DNA of 64,000 nucleotides from Burkholderia latens (GTDB lineage: Bacteria; Pseudomonadota; Gammaproteobacteria; Burkholderiales; Burkholderiaceae). Below are positions 9,571 through 19,922 of this stretch, piece by piece. The notes beneath the pieces are model-generated. The model was not told the origin of the DNA and searched no databases. It was given only the letters and a program-made list of their open reading frames with translations. Made by a program: the position numbers and the translations under genes. Each line of letters starts with the position of its first letter. The stretch's first letter is position 1. The stretch lies in NCBI RefSeq assembly GCF_902499045.1, contig NZ_CABVPL010000001.1:124001-188000 (forward strand), written 5' to 3'.

Positions 9571-10536
9571 ATGGCAGTGAAGACCGACATCAAGACGTTC
9601 GCCGCGATCGGCACCGGCGTGATCGGCAGCGGATGGATTTGCCGTGCGCTCGCGCACGGTCTCGACGTAGTCGTGTGGGACCCGGCGCCCGGCGCCGAAG
9701 CGCGGCTGCGCGCGAACGTCGCGAATGCGTGGCCCGCGCTGGAGCGCGTCGGCCTCGCGCCGGGCGCCGATCCCGCGCGGCTGCGCTTCGAATCCACGAT
9801 CGAAGCGTGCGTCGCCGACGCGGATTTCATCCAGGAAAGCGCGCCCGAGCGCGAGGCGCTGAAGCTCGAACTGCACGAGCAGATCAGCCGCGCGGCGAAG
9901 CCGGACGCGATCATCGCGTCGTCGACGTCGGGGCTGCTGCCCACCGACTTCTATGCGCGGGCGACGCATCCGGAGCGCTGCGTGGTCGGCCACCCGTTCA
10001 ATCCGGTCTACCTGTTGCCGCTCGTCGAGGTGCTCGGCGGCGCGCGCACGTCGCCGGAAGCGGTCGAAGCCACGATGGACATCTATCGCAAGCTCGGCAT
10101 GCGGCCGCTGCACGTGCGCAAGGAGGTGCCGGGCTTCATCGCCGACCGGCTGCTCGAGGCGTTGTGGCGCGAGGCGCTGCATCTTGTCAACGAAGGCGTC
10201 GCGACGACCGGCGAGATCGACGACGCGATCCGTTTCGGCGCGGGCATCCGCTGGTCGTTCATGGGCACGTTCCTGACCTATACGCTCGCAGGCGGCGATG
10301 CGGGCATGCGACACTTCATGCAGCAGTTCGGCCCCGCGCTCGAGCTGCCATGGACGAAGCTGGTCGCGCCGAAGCTGACCGACGCGCTGATCGACAGCGT
10401 CGTCGAAGGCACGAGCGAGCAGCAGGGCACGCGCAGCATCAAGGAACTCGAGCGCTATCGCGACGAGTGCATCACCGAGGTGCTGAAGGCGATCGCCGCA
10501 GTGAAGGCGCGGCACGGAATGCGATTCGAGGACTGA
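9571..10536 (+). CDS. cdhA: L-carnitine dehydrogenase (3-hydroxyacyl-CoA dehydrogenase fold)
   Basis: 321 aa from ATG at 9571. The Rossmann motif is GTGVIGSG at residues 14-21. The central [19 protein letters not shown] is the conserved histidine-containing segment of the 3-hydroxyacyl-CoA dehydrogenase superfamily. The enzyme oxidises L-carnitine to 3-dehydrocarnitine with NAD. A TTG six codons upstream is in frame but lacks a better ribosome site. The gene is six bases from the next one, so they are translated together. Confidence 0.9.
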   Translation: MAVKTDIKTFAAIGTGVIGSGWICRALAHGLDVVVWDPAPGAEARLRANVANAWPALERVGLAPGADPARLRFESTIEACVADADFIQESAPEREALKLELHEQISRAAKPDAIIASSTSGLLPTDFYARATHPERCVVGHPFNPVYLLPLVEVLGGARTSPEAVEATMDIYRKLGMRPLHVRKEVPGFIADRLLEALWREALHLVNEGVATTGEIDDAIRFGAGIRWSFMGTFLTYTLAGGDAGMRHFMQQFGPALELPWTKLVAPKLTDALIDSVVEGTSEQQGTRSIKELERYRDECITEVLKAIAAVKARHGMRFED

Positions 10537-10542
10537 ACGAAC

Positions 10543-11031
10543 ATGACCGGCGATACCCCGCTGACGATCTACCGCGACGTCGTACGGCCCGAGTGGGTCG
10601 ACTACAACGGCCACCTGCGCGACGCGTTCTATCTGCTGATCTTCAGCTTCGCGACCGATGCGCTGCTGGACCGCATCGGTCTCGACGACGCGGCGCGCCG
10701 CGAGCGGGGCCGCTCGGTCTACACGCTCGAGGCGCACGTGAACTATCTGCACGAGATCAAGGAAGGCACGCGCGTGCGTGTCGATGCGCGGGTGCTCGCG
10801 CACGACGCGAAGCGCGTGCATCTTTACCTCGAACTGTTCGCGGACGGGCATGACGGCGCGGTGTCGGCGAGCGAGCAGATGCTGTTGCACGTCGACACGC
10901 GCGACGGCGCGAAATCGGCGCCGTTCGATGACGACGTCGCCGTGCGCGTGGCCGAACTGCATGCGTTGCAGCGCGATTGCGCGGCGCCCGCGTACGCGGG
11001 GCGCGAGATCGGCTTGCCGCCGCGCCGTTAG
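10543..11031 (+). CDS. cdhB: hotdog-fold thioesterase, probable betainyl-CoA thioesterase
   Basis: 162 aa. Single 4-hydroxybenzoyl-CoA-thioesterase-like hotdog domain. WVDYNGHLRDAFYLLIF near residue 17-33 carries the Asn/His/Asp positions of the active site. By context it hydrolyses betainyl-CoA to glycine betaine and CoA, completing carnitine to betaine conversion. It corresponds to CdhB of Pseudomonas; elsewhere this domain is fused to the dehydrogenase, here it is separate. Confidence 0.87.
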   Translation: MTGDTPLTIYRDVVRPEWVDYNGHLRDAFYLLIFSFATDALLDRIGLDDAARRERGRSVYTLEAHVNYLHEIKEGTRVRVDARVLAHDAKRVHLYLELFADGHDGAVSASEQMLLHVDTRDGAKSAPFDDDVAVRVAELHALQRDCAAPAYAGREIGLPPRR

Positions 11032-11083
11032 TGCGGCGACGTTCGACGCCAAACGTTCAACCGTCGATCGCGGAGCGCACCTG

Positions 11084-12040
11084 ATGCTCGAACCGGAAAT
11101 CGCGGCGTTCGTCGCGTCGGTGGACGCCGTGTATCCGGCCGATACGGCGGCGCGTCCTTTCGACGAGCAGCGCCGTCTCTACGATCGCTTCGCGGCCGCA
11201 TGGACGCCTGACGAACTGCCCGCCGGCATCGTGCGGCACGACGCGGTGTGGCACGCGGCGGACGGACACGCGATCGCGCTGCGGCGGTATGCGCCGGCAC
11301 ACGCCGCGCCGCGCGGCACCGTGCTGTTCTTTCATGGCGGCGGCTTCGTCGTCGGCTCGCTCGACAGTCACGCGCTGATCACCGCGCAACTGGCGGCCGA
11401 CACGGGGCTCGCCGTGACCGCTGTCGACTACCGGCTCGCGCCCGAGCATCGCGCGCCGGCCGCGCTCGACGATTGCGTGGCCGTCACGCGCGCCGCGCGC
11501 GATGCTACGCACTGGCCGTTCGAAGCATGCACACGACCGCTGACACTCGCCGGCGACAGCGCGGGCGGCAACCTCGCGGCGGCCGTTGCCACGGTGCTGC
11601 GCGATGCCGGCGAACGCGGCATCGACGGGATCGCGCTCGTGTATCCGATGCTCGGCTTCGAACCGCAATCGCCGGCGCGCGAAACGGAAGCGCATGCGCC
11701 GATGCTGACGCTCGACGACGTCCGTCGCTATCGCGCGTTGTACTGGGGCGGCGCGGACGAAACCGCGCTGAACGGCGATCCGCTGCTGCGCGCGTCGGTG
11801 CCGCTCGCGGCGGCGCGCTTCGACGGACTGCCGCCGGTGCTCGCGATCGGCGCGGAACACGATCCGCTGCGCGACGATGCACGCGTCTATGTCGAGCGGA
11901 TTCTCGCGGCCGGCGGTGCCGCGCGTTACTGGATGGGAAAGGGGCTGGTGCACGGTTGCTGGCGCGCGCTCGGAACGAGCCCGCAGGCTGCGCGGATGCA
12001 CCGGATGGTCGGCGGGTTTCTGCTCGCACCGCACGCGTAG
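11084..12040 (+). CDS. alpha/beta hydrolase, probable short-chain acylcarnitine hydrolase
   Basis: 318 aa from ATG at 11084, 52 bp after the thioesterase. Hormone-sensitive-lipase family: oxyanion motif FFHGGGF (~80-86), nucleophile motif GDSAGGN (~165), acid AEHDPLRDD (~262) and histidine in KGLVHGCW (~293). In the equivalent Pseudomonas locus a lipolytic enzyme (HocS) releases carnitine from short-chain O-acylcarnitines. That role is inferred from position. The catalytic triad itself is complete. Confidence 0.82.
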   Translation: MLEPEIAAFVASVDAVYPADTAARPFDEQRRLYDRFAAAWTPDELPAGIVRHDAVWHAADGHAIALRRYAPAHAAPRGTVLFFHGGGFVVGSLDSHALITAQLAADTGLAVTAVDYRLAPEHRAPAALDDCVAVTRAARDATHWPFEACTRPLTLAGDSAGGNLAAAVATVLRDAGERGIDGIALVYPMLGFEPQSPARETEAHAPMLTLDDVRRYRALYWGGADETALNGDPLLRASVPLAAARFDGLPPVLAIGAEHDPLRDDARVYVERILAAGGAARYWMGKGLVHGCWRALGTSPQAARMHRMVGGFLLAPHA

Positions 12041-12062
12041 CGGGCATTTCCAGGAGGCAACG

Positions 12063-13268
12063 ATGCAGGCAGCGCAACAGCGTATCGAGGACTGGCGGAC
12101 GTTTTCCGCCGACGCGGCCATCGCGGCGGCGGCGATCGGCGATGGAACAGTGGACATCGAGTGGAGCGACGCGCGACGATCGCCGTTTCACTTCGACTGG
12201 TTGCGCGACAACTGCGCGTGTTCGGCGTGCGTGCATGGGCTCACGCGCGAACAGGTGTTCGAGATCGCCGATGCGCGCGAGGATCTGTGCGCCGCTGCCG
12301 CGCATGTCGAAGCCGACGGCGCGCTGCACGTCGAATGGAACGACGGTCATCGCAGCACCTGGTCGCCAGGATGGTTGCGCGCGCATGCATACGACGATAC
12401 GTCGCGCGCGGAGCGCCACGCGGCGCACGCGCGGCACGTGTGGACCGGCGACGATGCGACGGCGATCGGCGTGTTCGCGTGGCGCGACGTGATCGAGGAC
12501 GACGGCGCGTTGTTCGCATGGCTCGCTGCATTGCAGCGCACCGGCCTGACGCTCGTCGAAGGGGTGCCCGCCGAGCGCGGGCGGGTCGGCGAGATCGCGC
12601 GCCGTGTCGGCCTGATACGCGAGAGCAATTTCGGCGTGCTGTTCGACGTCGAATCGAAGCCGCGTCCCGACAGCAATGCCTATACGTCGCTCAATCTGCC
12701 GCCGCACACCGACCTGCCGACGCGCGAGTTGCAGCCCGGCGTGCAGTTCCTGCATTGCCTCGCGAACGACGCGACGGGCGGCGACAGTATCTTCCTCGAC
12801 GGTTTCGCGCTCGCCGATGCATTGCGGCGCGAACATCCGGCCGATTTCGCGCACCTTGCGTCGACACCGTTCGAGTTCTGGAACAAGAGCGCGTCCAGCG
12901 ACTACCGCTGTTCGGCACCGGTGATCGGGCTCGACGCGCGCGGCAACGTGACGGAGGTGCGGGTCGCGAACTTCCTGCGCGGGCCGCTCGATGCGCCGGC
13001 CGGATCGGTCGCGGCCGTCTACCGCGCGTACCGGCGGTTTCTCGCGCTCGCGCGCGAGCCGCGTTTTCGCGTGCAGCGACGGCTGCGTGCCGGCGACATG
13101 TGGGCGTTCGACAACCGGCGCGTGCTGCATGCGCGCACCGAGTTCGATCCGTCGACCGGCCGCCGGCATCTGCAGGGCTGCTACGTCGATCGCGATGAGT
13201 TGCTGTCGCGCTGGCGCGTGCTGTCGCGCGGCCAGCTTGCAGCGCCTGCGGCCGCGATGCCGCGCTGA
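12063..13268 (+). CDS. gamma-butyrobetaine dioxygenase
   Basis: 401 aa. The N-terminal ~100 residues form the small zinc domain of the family, with Cys ligands in LRDNCACSACVHG. The C-terminal TauD-like 2-oxoglutarate/Fe(II) domain has the iron motif HTDLP and the distal histidine in RRVLHARTEFDP, with the following arginine for 2-oxoglutarate. It hydroxylates gamma-butyrobetaine to L-carnitine, feeding the upstream genes. Trimethyllysine dioxygenase is the close alternative, but the carnitine neighbours favour butyrobetaine. Last gene of the operon. Confidence 0.9.
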   Translation: MQAAQQRIEDWRTFSADAAIAAAAIGDGTVDIEWSDARRSPFHFDWLRDNCACSACVHGLTREQVFEIADAREDLCAAAAHVEADGALHVEWNDGHRSTWSPGWLRAHAYDDTSRAERHAAHARHVWTGDDATAIGVFAWRDVIEDDGALFAWLAALQRTGLTLVEGVPAERGRVGEIARRVGLIRESNFGVLFDVESKPRPDSNAYTSLNLPPHTDLPTRELQPGVQFLHCLANDATGGDSIFLDGFALADALRREHPADFAHLASTPFEFWNKSASSDYRCSAPVIGLDARGNVTEVRVANFLRGPLDAPAGSVAAVYRAYRRFLALAREPRFRVQRRLRAGDMWAFDNRRVLHARTEFDPSTGRRHLQGCYVDRDELLSRWRVLSRGQLAAPAAAMPR

Positions 13269-13369
13269 GCGGCCGCGTACGCCAGTCGGCTTTCGCAGGG
13301 GAAAAAGCGCCCGGGCGCAGCGCGGCCGGGCGAAGCCACCCGCTGCCGGGCGGCGGAGGTATGGGTGTC

Positions 13370-13403
13370 AAAAAAAAAGACGAGCCCGCGTGACGGGCTC
13401 GTC
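13370..13403 (-). terminator. Rho-independent terminator of the DUF4148 gene
   Basis: Arms GACGAGCCCG (13379-13388) and CGGGCTCGTC (13394-13403) with a 5-nt loop. On the minus strand the stem is followed by nine T. It lies 54 bp past the stop of the gene at 13457-13759 and works in that direction only. Confidence 0.9.
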
Positions 13404-13456
13404 CGGATACCGCTTGATCGCGCGATGCGCGGTGCGCCCGCCGGGGGCGCGTCGGC

Positions 13457-13759
13457 TTACTGGCCGAAGAAGACCGAGTCGCGTGCGTTCGACGACGTTG
13501 CGGCAGCCGGGGCGCCCGAGTGAACGACCGGCGCCGGTTGCGCGCCGTAGCCGCTGGGGTCGGCACCATGAACACGCGCTTCCGCCGACTGGATGTCGTT
13601 CGGGTAGTACGGGCTCGACACGCCCGGCTTGTAGCCGGCTTGTTCGAGCTGAACGAGTTCGTTGCGCACTTGCGCGCGGGTCACGGTGCTTTGTGCGAAC
13701 GCGCCGAACGAAGCGGACAGGGCGGCAGCAGCAACAACTGCGGAAACGAGCGATTTCAT
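13457..13759 (-). CDS. DUF4148 small exported protein
   Basis: 100 aa. Signal peptide MKSLVSAVVAAAALSASFGAFA cut before QSTVT. The mature part has the DUF4148 pattern: TRAQVRNELVQLEQAGYKP, then PYYPNDIQSAEARV and a low-complexity tail. The family is abundant in Burkholderia and usually of unknown role, often stress or envelope responsive. The start is fixed by a strong GGAGGT site 5 bases before ATG. It has its own terminator and an upstream dyad, so it is a single-gene unit. Confidence 0.92.
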   Translation of the reverse strand: MKSLVSAVVAAAALSASFGAFAQSTVTRAQVRNELVQLEQAGYKPGVSSPYYPNDIQSAEARVHGADPSGYGAQPAPVVHSGAPAAATSSNARDSVFFGQ

Positions 13760-13813
13760 GATGACCTCCGGTGTTTTATCGAGTTCGCTTGCGACACCAT
13801 GTCTGCAGCGATT

Positions 13814-13830
13814 GACTAAATCTTAGTCAC
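13814..13830. promoter_or_regulatory. dyad TGACTAA-ATC-TTAGTCA upstream of DUF4148 gene
   Basis: Perfect 7-bp arms with a 3-bp spacer, 55 bp before the ATG at 13759. The place and symmetry suit a regulator site at or near the promoter of the exported protein gene. The regulator is unknown. Confidence 0.4.
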
Positions 13831-13974
13831 CGGCCCGTTGAGGGTAAACGCTGATTTTGACGATAAATTGTTTCCGGACGGGTAACAGTGGTGCGTCGTA
13901 TCACGCTTTCATCAGGCTTTCGTTTCCGAAAGTGCAATAAGTATGAGGAAATCCGAAGCGCCGTGGCGTGCGGT

Positions 13975-14961
13975 TCAGCGCAGCTCGGCCGCGGCGTCGA
14001 ACGGTTTGGCCCGCGCTTTCCCGGCCGGTGCGCCCGAACTCAGGAAACGCACGCCGGTGGCCGCTTCGGAGGCTTCCCACAGCAACGCGGCAACGGCTAC
14101 GTCGCGCGCGGCGCGCGGCACGCGCGCGGCCGCCGGCAGGCCGCGCGCTTCGAACCAGCCGGACGGGCCGATATACGAGCCGCCGGTCAGATCGGGCGAC
14201 GTCGCCGCATGGATCGCCGGCAACGCACCCTGGTCGGCCGGTTGCGCGAGATACCGGTTCGCAGCGCGCATCAGCGCGGCGCGGGCGGGCGAGCCGTCCA
14301 TCGCGGGGCCCGCGAACTGCAGATTGGTTGCCGCGTAGCCGGGATGCGCGGCGACGCTGATGCCCGCGAACGCCGCGCGCTGGAAGCGGCGCTGCAGTTC
14401 GATCGCGAACACGAGATTCGCGAGCTTGCTGTCGCAGTACGCGAGATACCGGTTGTAGCGGCGCTCGGCGCGCAGATCGTCTACGCGGATCCGGCCGCCG
14501 CGGTTGAAGCCGCTCGACATCGTGACGACGCGCGCGCGCCGGGCCGCACGCAGCGCCGGCAGCAGATGGCCGGTCAGCGCGAAATGGCCGAGGTGGTTGG
14601 TGCCGAACTGCATTTCGAAGCCGTCGCGCGTGTGGCGCAGCGGCAGGAACATCACGCCGGCGTTGTTGCAGAGGATGTCGACGCGTCCGTGTCGGTCGGA
14701 CACGTCGGCGGCGAAGCGCTGGATCGACGCGAGATCGGCGAGGTCGAGCGGCTCGACTTCGACGCGCGCGGCGGGATGGAACCGGCGGATCGCAGCGGCG
14801 GCTTGCGTCGCACGCGTCGCATCGCGGCAGCCCATCACGACGGTCGCGCCCTTCGCGGCAAGCGTTTCCGCGATATGCCAGCCGAGGCCGCTGTTGGCGC
14901 CAGTCACGACCGCGACCTTGCCGCCTTGCGCCGGGACGTGGCGCGCGCTCCATGCATGCAT
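13975..14961 (-). CDS. SDR oxidoreductase, retinol-dehydrogenase/WWOX-like
   Basis: 328 aa. TGANSGLG cofactor motif near residue 20, CNNAGVM near 97, and YCDSK for the catalytic Tyr/Lys. This extended SDR type resembles retinol dehydrogenase-like proteins common in actinobacteria and Burkholderia. I chose ATG 14961 over 14973 because the GGAGG ribosome site (14966-14970) lies between them. Its promoter overlaps a perfect palindrome (14999-15028). The substrate is unknown. Confidence 0.9.
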   Translation of the reverse strand: MHAWSARHVPAQGGKVAVVTGANSGLGWHIAETLAAKGATVVMGCRDATRATQAAAAIRRFHPAARVEVEPLDLADLASIQRFAADVSDRHGRVDILCNNAGVMFLPLRHTRDGFEMQFGTNHLGHFALTGHLLPALRAARRARVVTMSSGFNRGGRIRVDDLRAERRYNRYLAYCDSKLANLVFAIELQRRFQRAAFAGISVAAHPGYAATNLQFAGPAMDGSPARAALMRAANRYLAQPADQGALPAIHAATSPDLTGGSYIGPSGWFEARGLPAAARVPRAARDVAVAALLWEASEAATGVRFLSSGAPAGKARAKPFDAAAELR

Positions 14962-14998
14962 GTCTGCCTCCATCGGCGTGGCCGGGCGCCACGACGCG

Positions 14999-15028
14999 TT
15001 ATCGTTACATTGACTGATGTAACGATAA
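14999..15028. promoter_or_regulatory. perfect 12-bp-arm operator overlapping SDR promoter
   Basis: TTATCGTTACAT and ATGTAACGATAA flank TGACTG. On the minus strand a -35 TTGTCT (15045-15050) and -10 TATCGT (15022-15027) are 17 bp apart, and the -10 lies inside the palindrome arm. This is the classical geometry for TetR-type repression. No TetR gene is adjacent, so the regulator must be encoded elsewhere. Confidence 0.65.
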
Positions 15029-15126
15029 TTCGCGCAGGCGGGACAGACAAGCGGAGGAATTAGACCGGCGCTTCTAGGGCGAGCATGCGCATGATGCGCG
15101 CTACCCGGACGCGCCGCGGGCGGGCG

Positions 15127-15417
15127 TTACCGGGTGCCGGCCAGCGCGAGCACTTCGGCGGCGGAAATCATCGCCGCAGCGTTCGCCGGCGCCGGGCGCT
15201 CGGCCGGGCGGAACACTTCGTCGCCGCGCTGGATCACCTGGCGCGACAGCGCGCAGGTGCCGCTGCGCTGCGCGAAGCGGCGGCGCCAGCGTTGTTCGCC
15301 GTAGTGACAGCGGCCGGGTTCGACCCAGCGGACGACGAGCAGCGTATCGGAACGTTCGAGGATTTCGACGTGAACGTCGGCGGGATCGAGCGCAGGCAGG
15401 GATTTGGAGGCCTTCAT
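15127..15417 (-). CDS. DUF3331 domain-containing protein
   Basis: 96 aa from ATG at 15417, preceded by AGGAAA. The in-frame GTG at 15468 lacks such a site. The text shows the DUF3331 pattern: VRWVEPGRCHYGEQRW, then CALSRQVIQRGDEVFRP and PANAAAMISA near the end. The two cysteines (RCHYG and TCALS) may bind a metal or be redox active. The family is nearly confined to Burkholderiales and has no known function. It stands alone. Confidence 0.85.
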   Translation of the reverse strand: MKASKSLPALDPADVHVEILERSDTLLVVRWVEPGRCHYGEQRWRRRFAQRSGTCALSRQVIQRGDEVFRPAERPAPANAAAMISAAEVLALAGTR

Positions 15418-15999
15418 TTTGCCGTTTCCTAAAGCTCGTGCGGTTTCGGTCGTGGCAGTGGATGTCACTACCCGAGGGCGAATCCGTAGCGGTTTCCATG
15501 AGCGGTGCGCTAAATGTAAGCGTCTGTGACCGGAAAAAACATCCTGTCTGGCTCAAATTACCTTTTGCCGATTTAGAAACAATCGCCGCGCATTTTCTTG
15601 AAAAAGCCAACGACAAAAGCGCCCCGGACGCGAACGTCCGGGGCAAAGACGGGCCCGCGCCACCGTGTCTGCTCGCTCAGGCACGGGGCGCACCGCGGGG
15701 GACGGAGGTGCCCGTCAAGGATCGGCGACGGGCGGTGCGGTGAGCCGGAAAGCGTGGGCCGGCCATGTCATGATCGCGCGCGCATCCCGTTCAGACGCTG
15801 ACGCGTAGATGACTTTTTTGTCAGTTTCGGCGGCCGGCGGCTCGACGCGAGCGCGGCGCGGCCGGCTGGAATGCCCGCCCATATTGGCTTTGCGGGCGAT
15901 GCGGCCGCTCGCCGGAGGTCGAAAAGGGCCGTAGCCGAAACCCTTCCCGTCCCAGCCGGCCCGATTCCGTCGATCGGGAAAACACTGAATCGCGCGTTC
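15418..15999. other. intergenic region with an isolated hairpin, no gene seen
   Basis: The stretch between the DUF3331 gene and the fucose promoter has no convincing coding frame. It contains a perfect 9-bp-arm hairpin GCCCCGGAC/GTCCGGGGC (15621-15644), followed on the minus strand by T-rich sequence. That would suit a terminator, but no minus-strand gene ends there. Remaining sequence shows G/C-rich simple patterns only. Confidence 0.45.
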
Positions 16000-16039
16000 G
16001 TGACAAATCGGGATTCTGTTTCTATGATTGGTTGGACCT
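16000..16039 (+). promoter_or_regulatory. promoter of the L-fucose operon with GntR-like operator
   Basis: -35 GTGACA (16000-16005) and -10 TATGAT (16023-16028) are separated by 17 bp, each one mismatch from consensus. Immediately after the -10 is TGGTTGGACCT (16029-16039), one mismatch from the TGGTNNNACCA form bound by FadR-subfamily GntR proteins. The regulator at 24576 is of that class, which supports local repression. Confidence 0.65.
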
Positions 16040-16094
16040 TTAGTCCTTTGTGCCAATCGGCCGACTGGCGGCCGGCTTTTCGGGAGAACTGCTC

Positions 16095-16859
16095 ATGAGA
16101 TTGCAGGGCAAGCGAGCGCTGGTGACGGCGGCCGGGCAGGGTATCGGCCGCGCGACTGCGCTGCGGTTCGCAAGCGAGGGGGCCGACGTGCTCGCGACCG
16201 ACATCAACGAAGCCGCGCTCGCGCAGCTCGCCGCCGACGCCGAGCGTGCCGGCGGCCGGCTCGCCACGCGGCGGCTCGACGTGACCGACGCGCGCGACAT
16301 CGCGGCGCTCGCCGCGCAGGAACGCGCGTTCGACGTGCTGTTCAACTGCGCGGGCTTCGTGCACCACGGCTCGATTCTCGACTGCGACGACGACGCGTGG
16401 GCGTTCTCGCTGAACCTGAACGTCACGTCGATGTACCGGCTGATCCGTGCGCTGCTGCCCGCGATGCTGGACGCGGGCGGCGCGTCGATCATCAACATGG
16501 CGTCGGCCGCGTCGAGCGTGAAGGGCGTGCCGAACCGCTTCGTCTACGGGACGACCAAGGCGGCCGTGATCGGCCTGACGAAGTCGGTTGCCGCCGATTT
16601 CGTCGAGCAGCGCATTCGCTGCAACGCGATCTGTCCGGGCACGATCGAATCGCCGTCGCTGGAGCAGCGCATCGCCGAGCAGGCGCGCGCGCGCCAGGTG
16701 TCGATCGACACCGTGCGCGAGGCGTTCGTCGCGCGTCAGCCGATGGGGCGCATCGGCACCGCCGACGAAGTCGCCGCACTCGCTTTGTATCTCGCGTCGG
16801 ACGAATCGTCGTTCACCACCGGCGCGATTCACCTGATCGATGGCGGCTGGTCGAACTGA
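16095..16859 (+). CDS. SDR, probable 2-keto-3-deoxy-L-fuconate dehydrogenase
   Basis: 254 aa from ATG at 16095 with GGGAGA upstream. Classical [15 protein letters not shown] at ~11, NCAGF at ~89, active YGTTK at ~150. It resembles the DHRS6-like group that includes bacterial 2-keto-3-deoxy-L-fuconate 4-dehydrogenase, giving 2,4-diketo-3-deoxy-L-fuconate with NAD. The next gene is the hydrolase for that product. First gene of an 8.4-kb operon. Confidence 0.85.
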   Translation: MRLQGKRALVTAAGQGIGRATALRFASEGADVLATDINEAALAQLAADAERAGGRLATRRLDVTDARDIAALAAQERAFDVLFNCAGFVHHGSILDCDDDAWAFSLNLNVTSMYRLIRALLPAMLDAGGASIINMASAASSVKGVPNRFVYGTTKAAVIGLTKSVAADFVEQRIRCNAICPGTIESPSLEQRIAEQARARQVSIDTVREAFVARQPMGRIGTADEVAALALYLASDESSFTTGAIHLIDGGWSN

Positions 16860-16911
16860 CCTTGTCCACCGGCCGCGCCTCCTGTTCACTTCCTGCTTCC
16901 GCTTAAACGAC

Positions 16912-17754
16912 ATGAAACTGCTGAGATTTGGCGACAAACACCAAGAGAAACCCGGCCTGCTCGACGCGCAGCGCAAGATTCGCGACCTGTCGGGCGTGAT
17001 CGACGACGTCGCCGGCGACGCGCTGACGCCCGCGTCGCTCGCGCGGCTGCGCGACATCGATCCGTCGTCGCTGCCGCTCGTCGACGGCACGCCGCGGCTC
17101 GGCGCGTGCGTCGGCCGCGTCGGCAAGTTCATCTGCATCGGCCTTAACTATTCGGACCATGCGGCCGAATCGGGCATGGAAGTCCCGAAGGAGCCGGTCG
17201 TGTTCGGCAAGTGGACGAGCGCGATCTCGGGCCCGAACGACGACGTCGAGATTCCGCGCGGATCGGAAAAGACCGACTGGGAAGTCGAGCTCGGCGTCGT
17301 GATCGGCAAGGGCGGCCGCTATATCGACGAAGCCGATGCGATGGCGCACGTCGCCGGCTATTGCGTGGTGAACGACGTATCGGAACGCGAATACCAGCTC
17401 GAGCGCGGCGGCACGTGGGACAAGGGAAAGGGCAACGACACGTTCGGCCCGATCGGCCCGTGGCTCGTCACGGCGGACGAAGTGCCCGATCCGCACGCGC
17501 TGCGGCTGTGGCTCGAGGTGGACGGCCACCGCTATCAGAACGGCTCGACCGCGACGATGGTGTTCCGCGTGCCGTATCTGATCAGCTACCTGAGCCGTTT
17601 CATGAGCCTGCAGCCGGGCGACGTCATCTCGACCGGCACGCCGCCGGGCGTCGGCCTCGGGCAGAAGCCGCCCGTCTATCTGCGCGCCGGGCAGGTGATC
17701 ACGCTCGGCATCGACGGGCTCGGCGAGCAGCGCCAGCGCACCGTGCAGGCGTGA
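16912..17754 (+). CDS. fumarylacetoacetate hydrolase family, probable 2,4-diketo-3-deoxy-L-fuconate hydrolase
   Basis: 280 aa. FAH-fold enzyme: N-terminal ~70-residue cap, then [14 protein letters not shown] and the metal ligands in [14 protein letters not shown] (two Glu) and [11 protein letters not shown] (Asp). [14 protein letters not shown] is the conserved C-terminal loop. By context it splits the diketo acid into pyruvate and L-lactate, the last step of the non-phosphorylating L-fucose route. Other FAH members act on acylpyruvates, so substrate is by context. Confidence 0.87.
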   Translation: MKLLRFGDKHQEKPGLLDAQRKIRDLSGVIDDVAGDALTPASLARLRDIDPSSLPLVDGTPRLGACVGRVGKFICIGLNYSDHAAESGMEVPKEPVVFGKWTSAISGPNDDVEIPRGSEKTDWEVELGVVIGKGGRYIDEADAMAHVAGYCVVNDVSEREYQLERGGTWDKGKGNDTFGPIGPWLVTADEVPDPHALRLWLEVDGHRYQNGSTATMVFRVPYLISYLSRFMSLQPGDVISTGTPPGVGLGQKPPVYLRAGQVITLGIDGLGEQRQRTVQA

Positions 17755-17777
17755 TTCCCTTCAACGGAAGATTCGTC

Positions 17778-19055
17778 ATGCCTATCATTCGATCGATGCG
17801 CGTCCTCGACGTGCGCTTCCCGACCTCGCGCCAGCTCGACGGTTCCGATGCGATGAATCCGGACCCCGATTATTCGGCCGCATACGTCGTGCTCGAAACC
17901 GACCACGACGGGCTCGAAGGTCACGGGCTCACGTTCACCATCGGGCGCGGCAACGAAATCTGCTGCGCGGCGATCGATGCGATGCGTCACCTCGTCGTCG
18001 GCCTCGATCTCGACTGGATTCGTGCGGACATGGGCCGCTTCTGGCGGCACGTGACGTCGGACAGCCAGCTGCGCTGGATCGGCCCCGACAAGGGCGCGAT
18101 CCACCTCGCGACCGGCGCGGTCGTCAACGCGGTGTGGGACTTGTGGGCGAAGGCTGCGGGCAAGCCGTTGTGGCGGCTCGTCGCCGACATGCGCCCCGAG
18201 GAACTCGTGCGCGCGATCGATTTCCGCTATTTGACCGACTGCCTGACGCAGGACGAAGCGCTCGACATCCTGCGCCGGCAGGCACCGGGGAAGGCCGCGC
18301 GAATCGCGGCGCTCGAGCGCGACGGCTACCCGTGCTACACGACGTCGGCCGGCTGGCTCGGCTACAGCGACGACAAGCTGCGCAGGTTGTGCCGTGAGGC
18401 GGTGGACGCCGGTTTCGAATACGTGAAGCTGAAGGTCGGTGCGAACCTGGACGACGACATCCGCCGCGTGACGATCGCGCGTGAAGTGATCGGCCCCGAT
18501 CGCAAGCTGATGATCGACGCGAACCAGGTGTGGGAAGTCGACGAGGCAATCGACTGGGTGCGCGAGCTCGCGTTCGCGAGGCCGTGGTTCATCGAGGAGC
18601 CGACGAGCCCCGACGACGTAGAAGGGCATCGCAAGATCCGCGACGCAATCGGCCCCGTGCAGGTCGCGACCGGCGAGATGTGCCAGAACCGCGTGCTGTT
18701 CAAGCAGTTCATTGCGCGCGGCGCGATCGACGTCGTGCAGATCGACGCGTGCCGGCTCGGCGGCGTGAACGAGATTCTCGCGGTGTTGCTGCTGGCCGCG
18801 AAGTACGGCCTGCCGGTGTGTCCGCATGCGGGCGGCGTCGGGCTGTGCGAGTACGTGCAGCATCTGTCGATGATCGACTACGTGTGCGTTTCCGGCACGA
18901 AGGAAGGGCGCGTGATCGAGTACGTCGATCACCTGCACGAGCATTTCGTCGAACCCTGCGTCGTGCGCGGCGCGGCGTACATGCCGCCGACGGCGCCCGG
19001 ATTCTCGATCGAGATGAAGCCGGAATCGCTGGAGCAGTACCGGTTCCGCGGCTGA
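17778..19055 (+). CDS. L-fuconate dehydratase (enolase superfamily)
   Basis: 425 aa, the normal size. Mandelate racemase subgroup: catalytic VKLKVG (KxK), metal ligands in [20 protein letters not shown] and ATGEMC, and the base in [11 protein letters not shown]. The long N-terminal part with [16 protein letters not shown] is characteristic of fuconate dehydratases. It removes water from L-fuconate to give 2-keto-3-deoxy-L-fuconate. The start ATG has GGAAG before it, 23 bp after the FAH gene. Confidence 0.93.
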   Translation: MPIIRSMRVLDVRFPTSRQLDGSDAMNPDPDYSAAYVVLETDHDGLEGHGLTFTIGRGNEICCAAIDAMRHLVVGLDLDWIRADMGRFWRHVTSDSQLRWIGPDKGAIHLATGAVVNAVWDLWAKAAGKPLWRLVADMRPEELVRAIDFRYLTDCLTQDEALDILRRQAPGKAARIAALERDGYPCYTTSAGWLGYSDDKLRRLCREAVDAGFEYVKLKVGANLDDDIRRVTIAREVIGPDRKLMIDANQVWEVDEAIDWVRELAFARPWFIEEPTSPDDVEGHRKIRDAIGPVQVATGEMCQNRVLFKQFIARGAIDVVQIDACRLGGVNEILAVLLLAAKYGLPVCPHAGGVGLCEYVQHLSMIDYVCVSGTKEGRVIEYVDHLHEHFVEPCVVRGAAYMPPTAPGFSIEMKPESLEQYRFRG

Positions 19056-19910
<855 letters not shown>

Positions 19911-19922
19911 GGACGGCGACCC

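Noticed and set aside
15621-15644. Hairpin GCCCCGGAC/GTCCGGGGC as a terminator
   Set aside because: The T-rich side faces the minus strand where no gene ends, and the plus-strand side has no T-run.
15438-15743. 101-codon plus-strand frame in the gap before the fucose operon
   Set aside because: No ribosome site, spans the G/C hairpin at 15621-15644, and no resemblance to any family.
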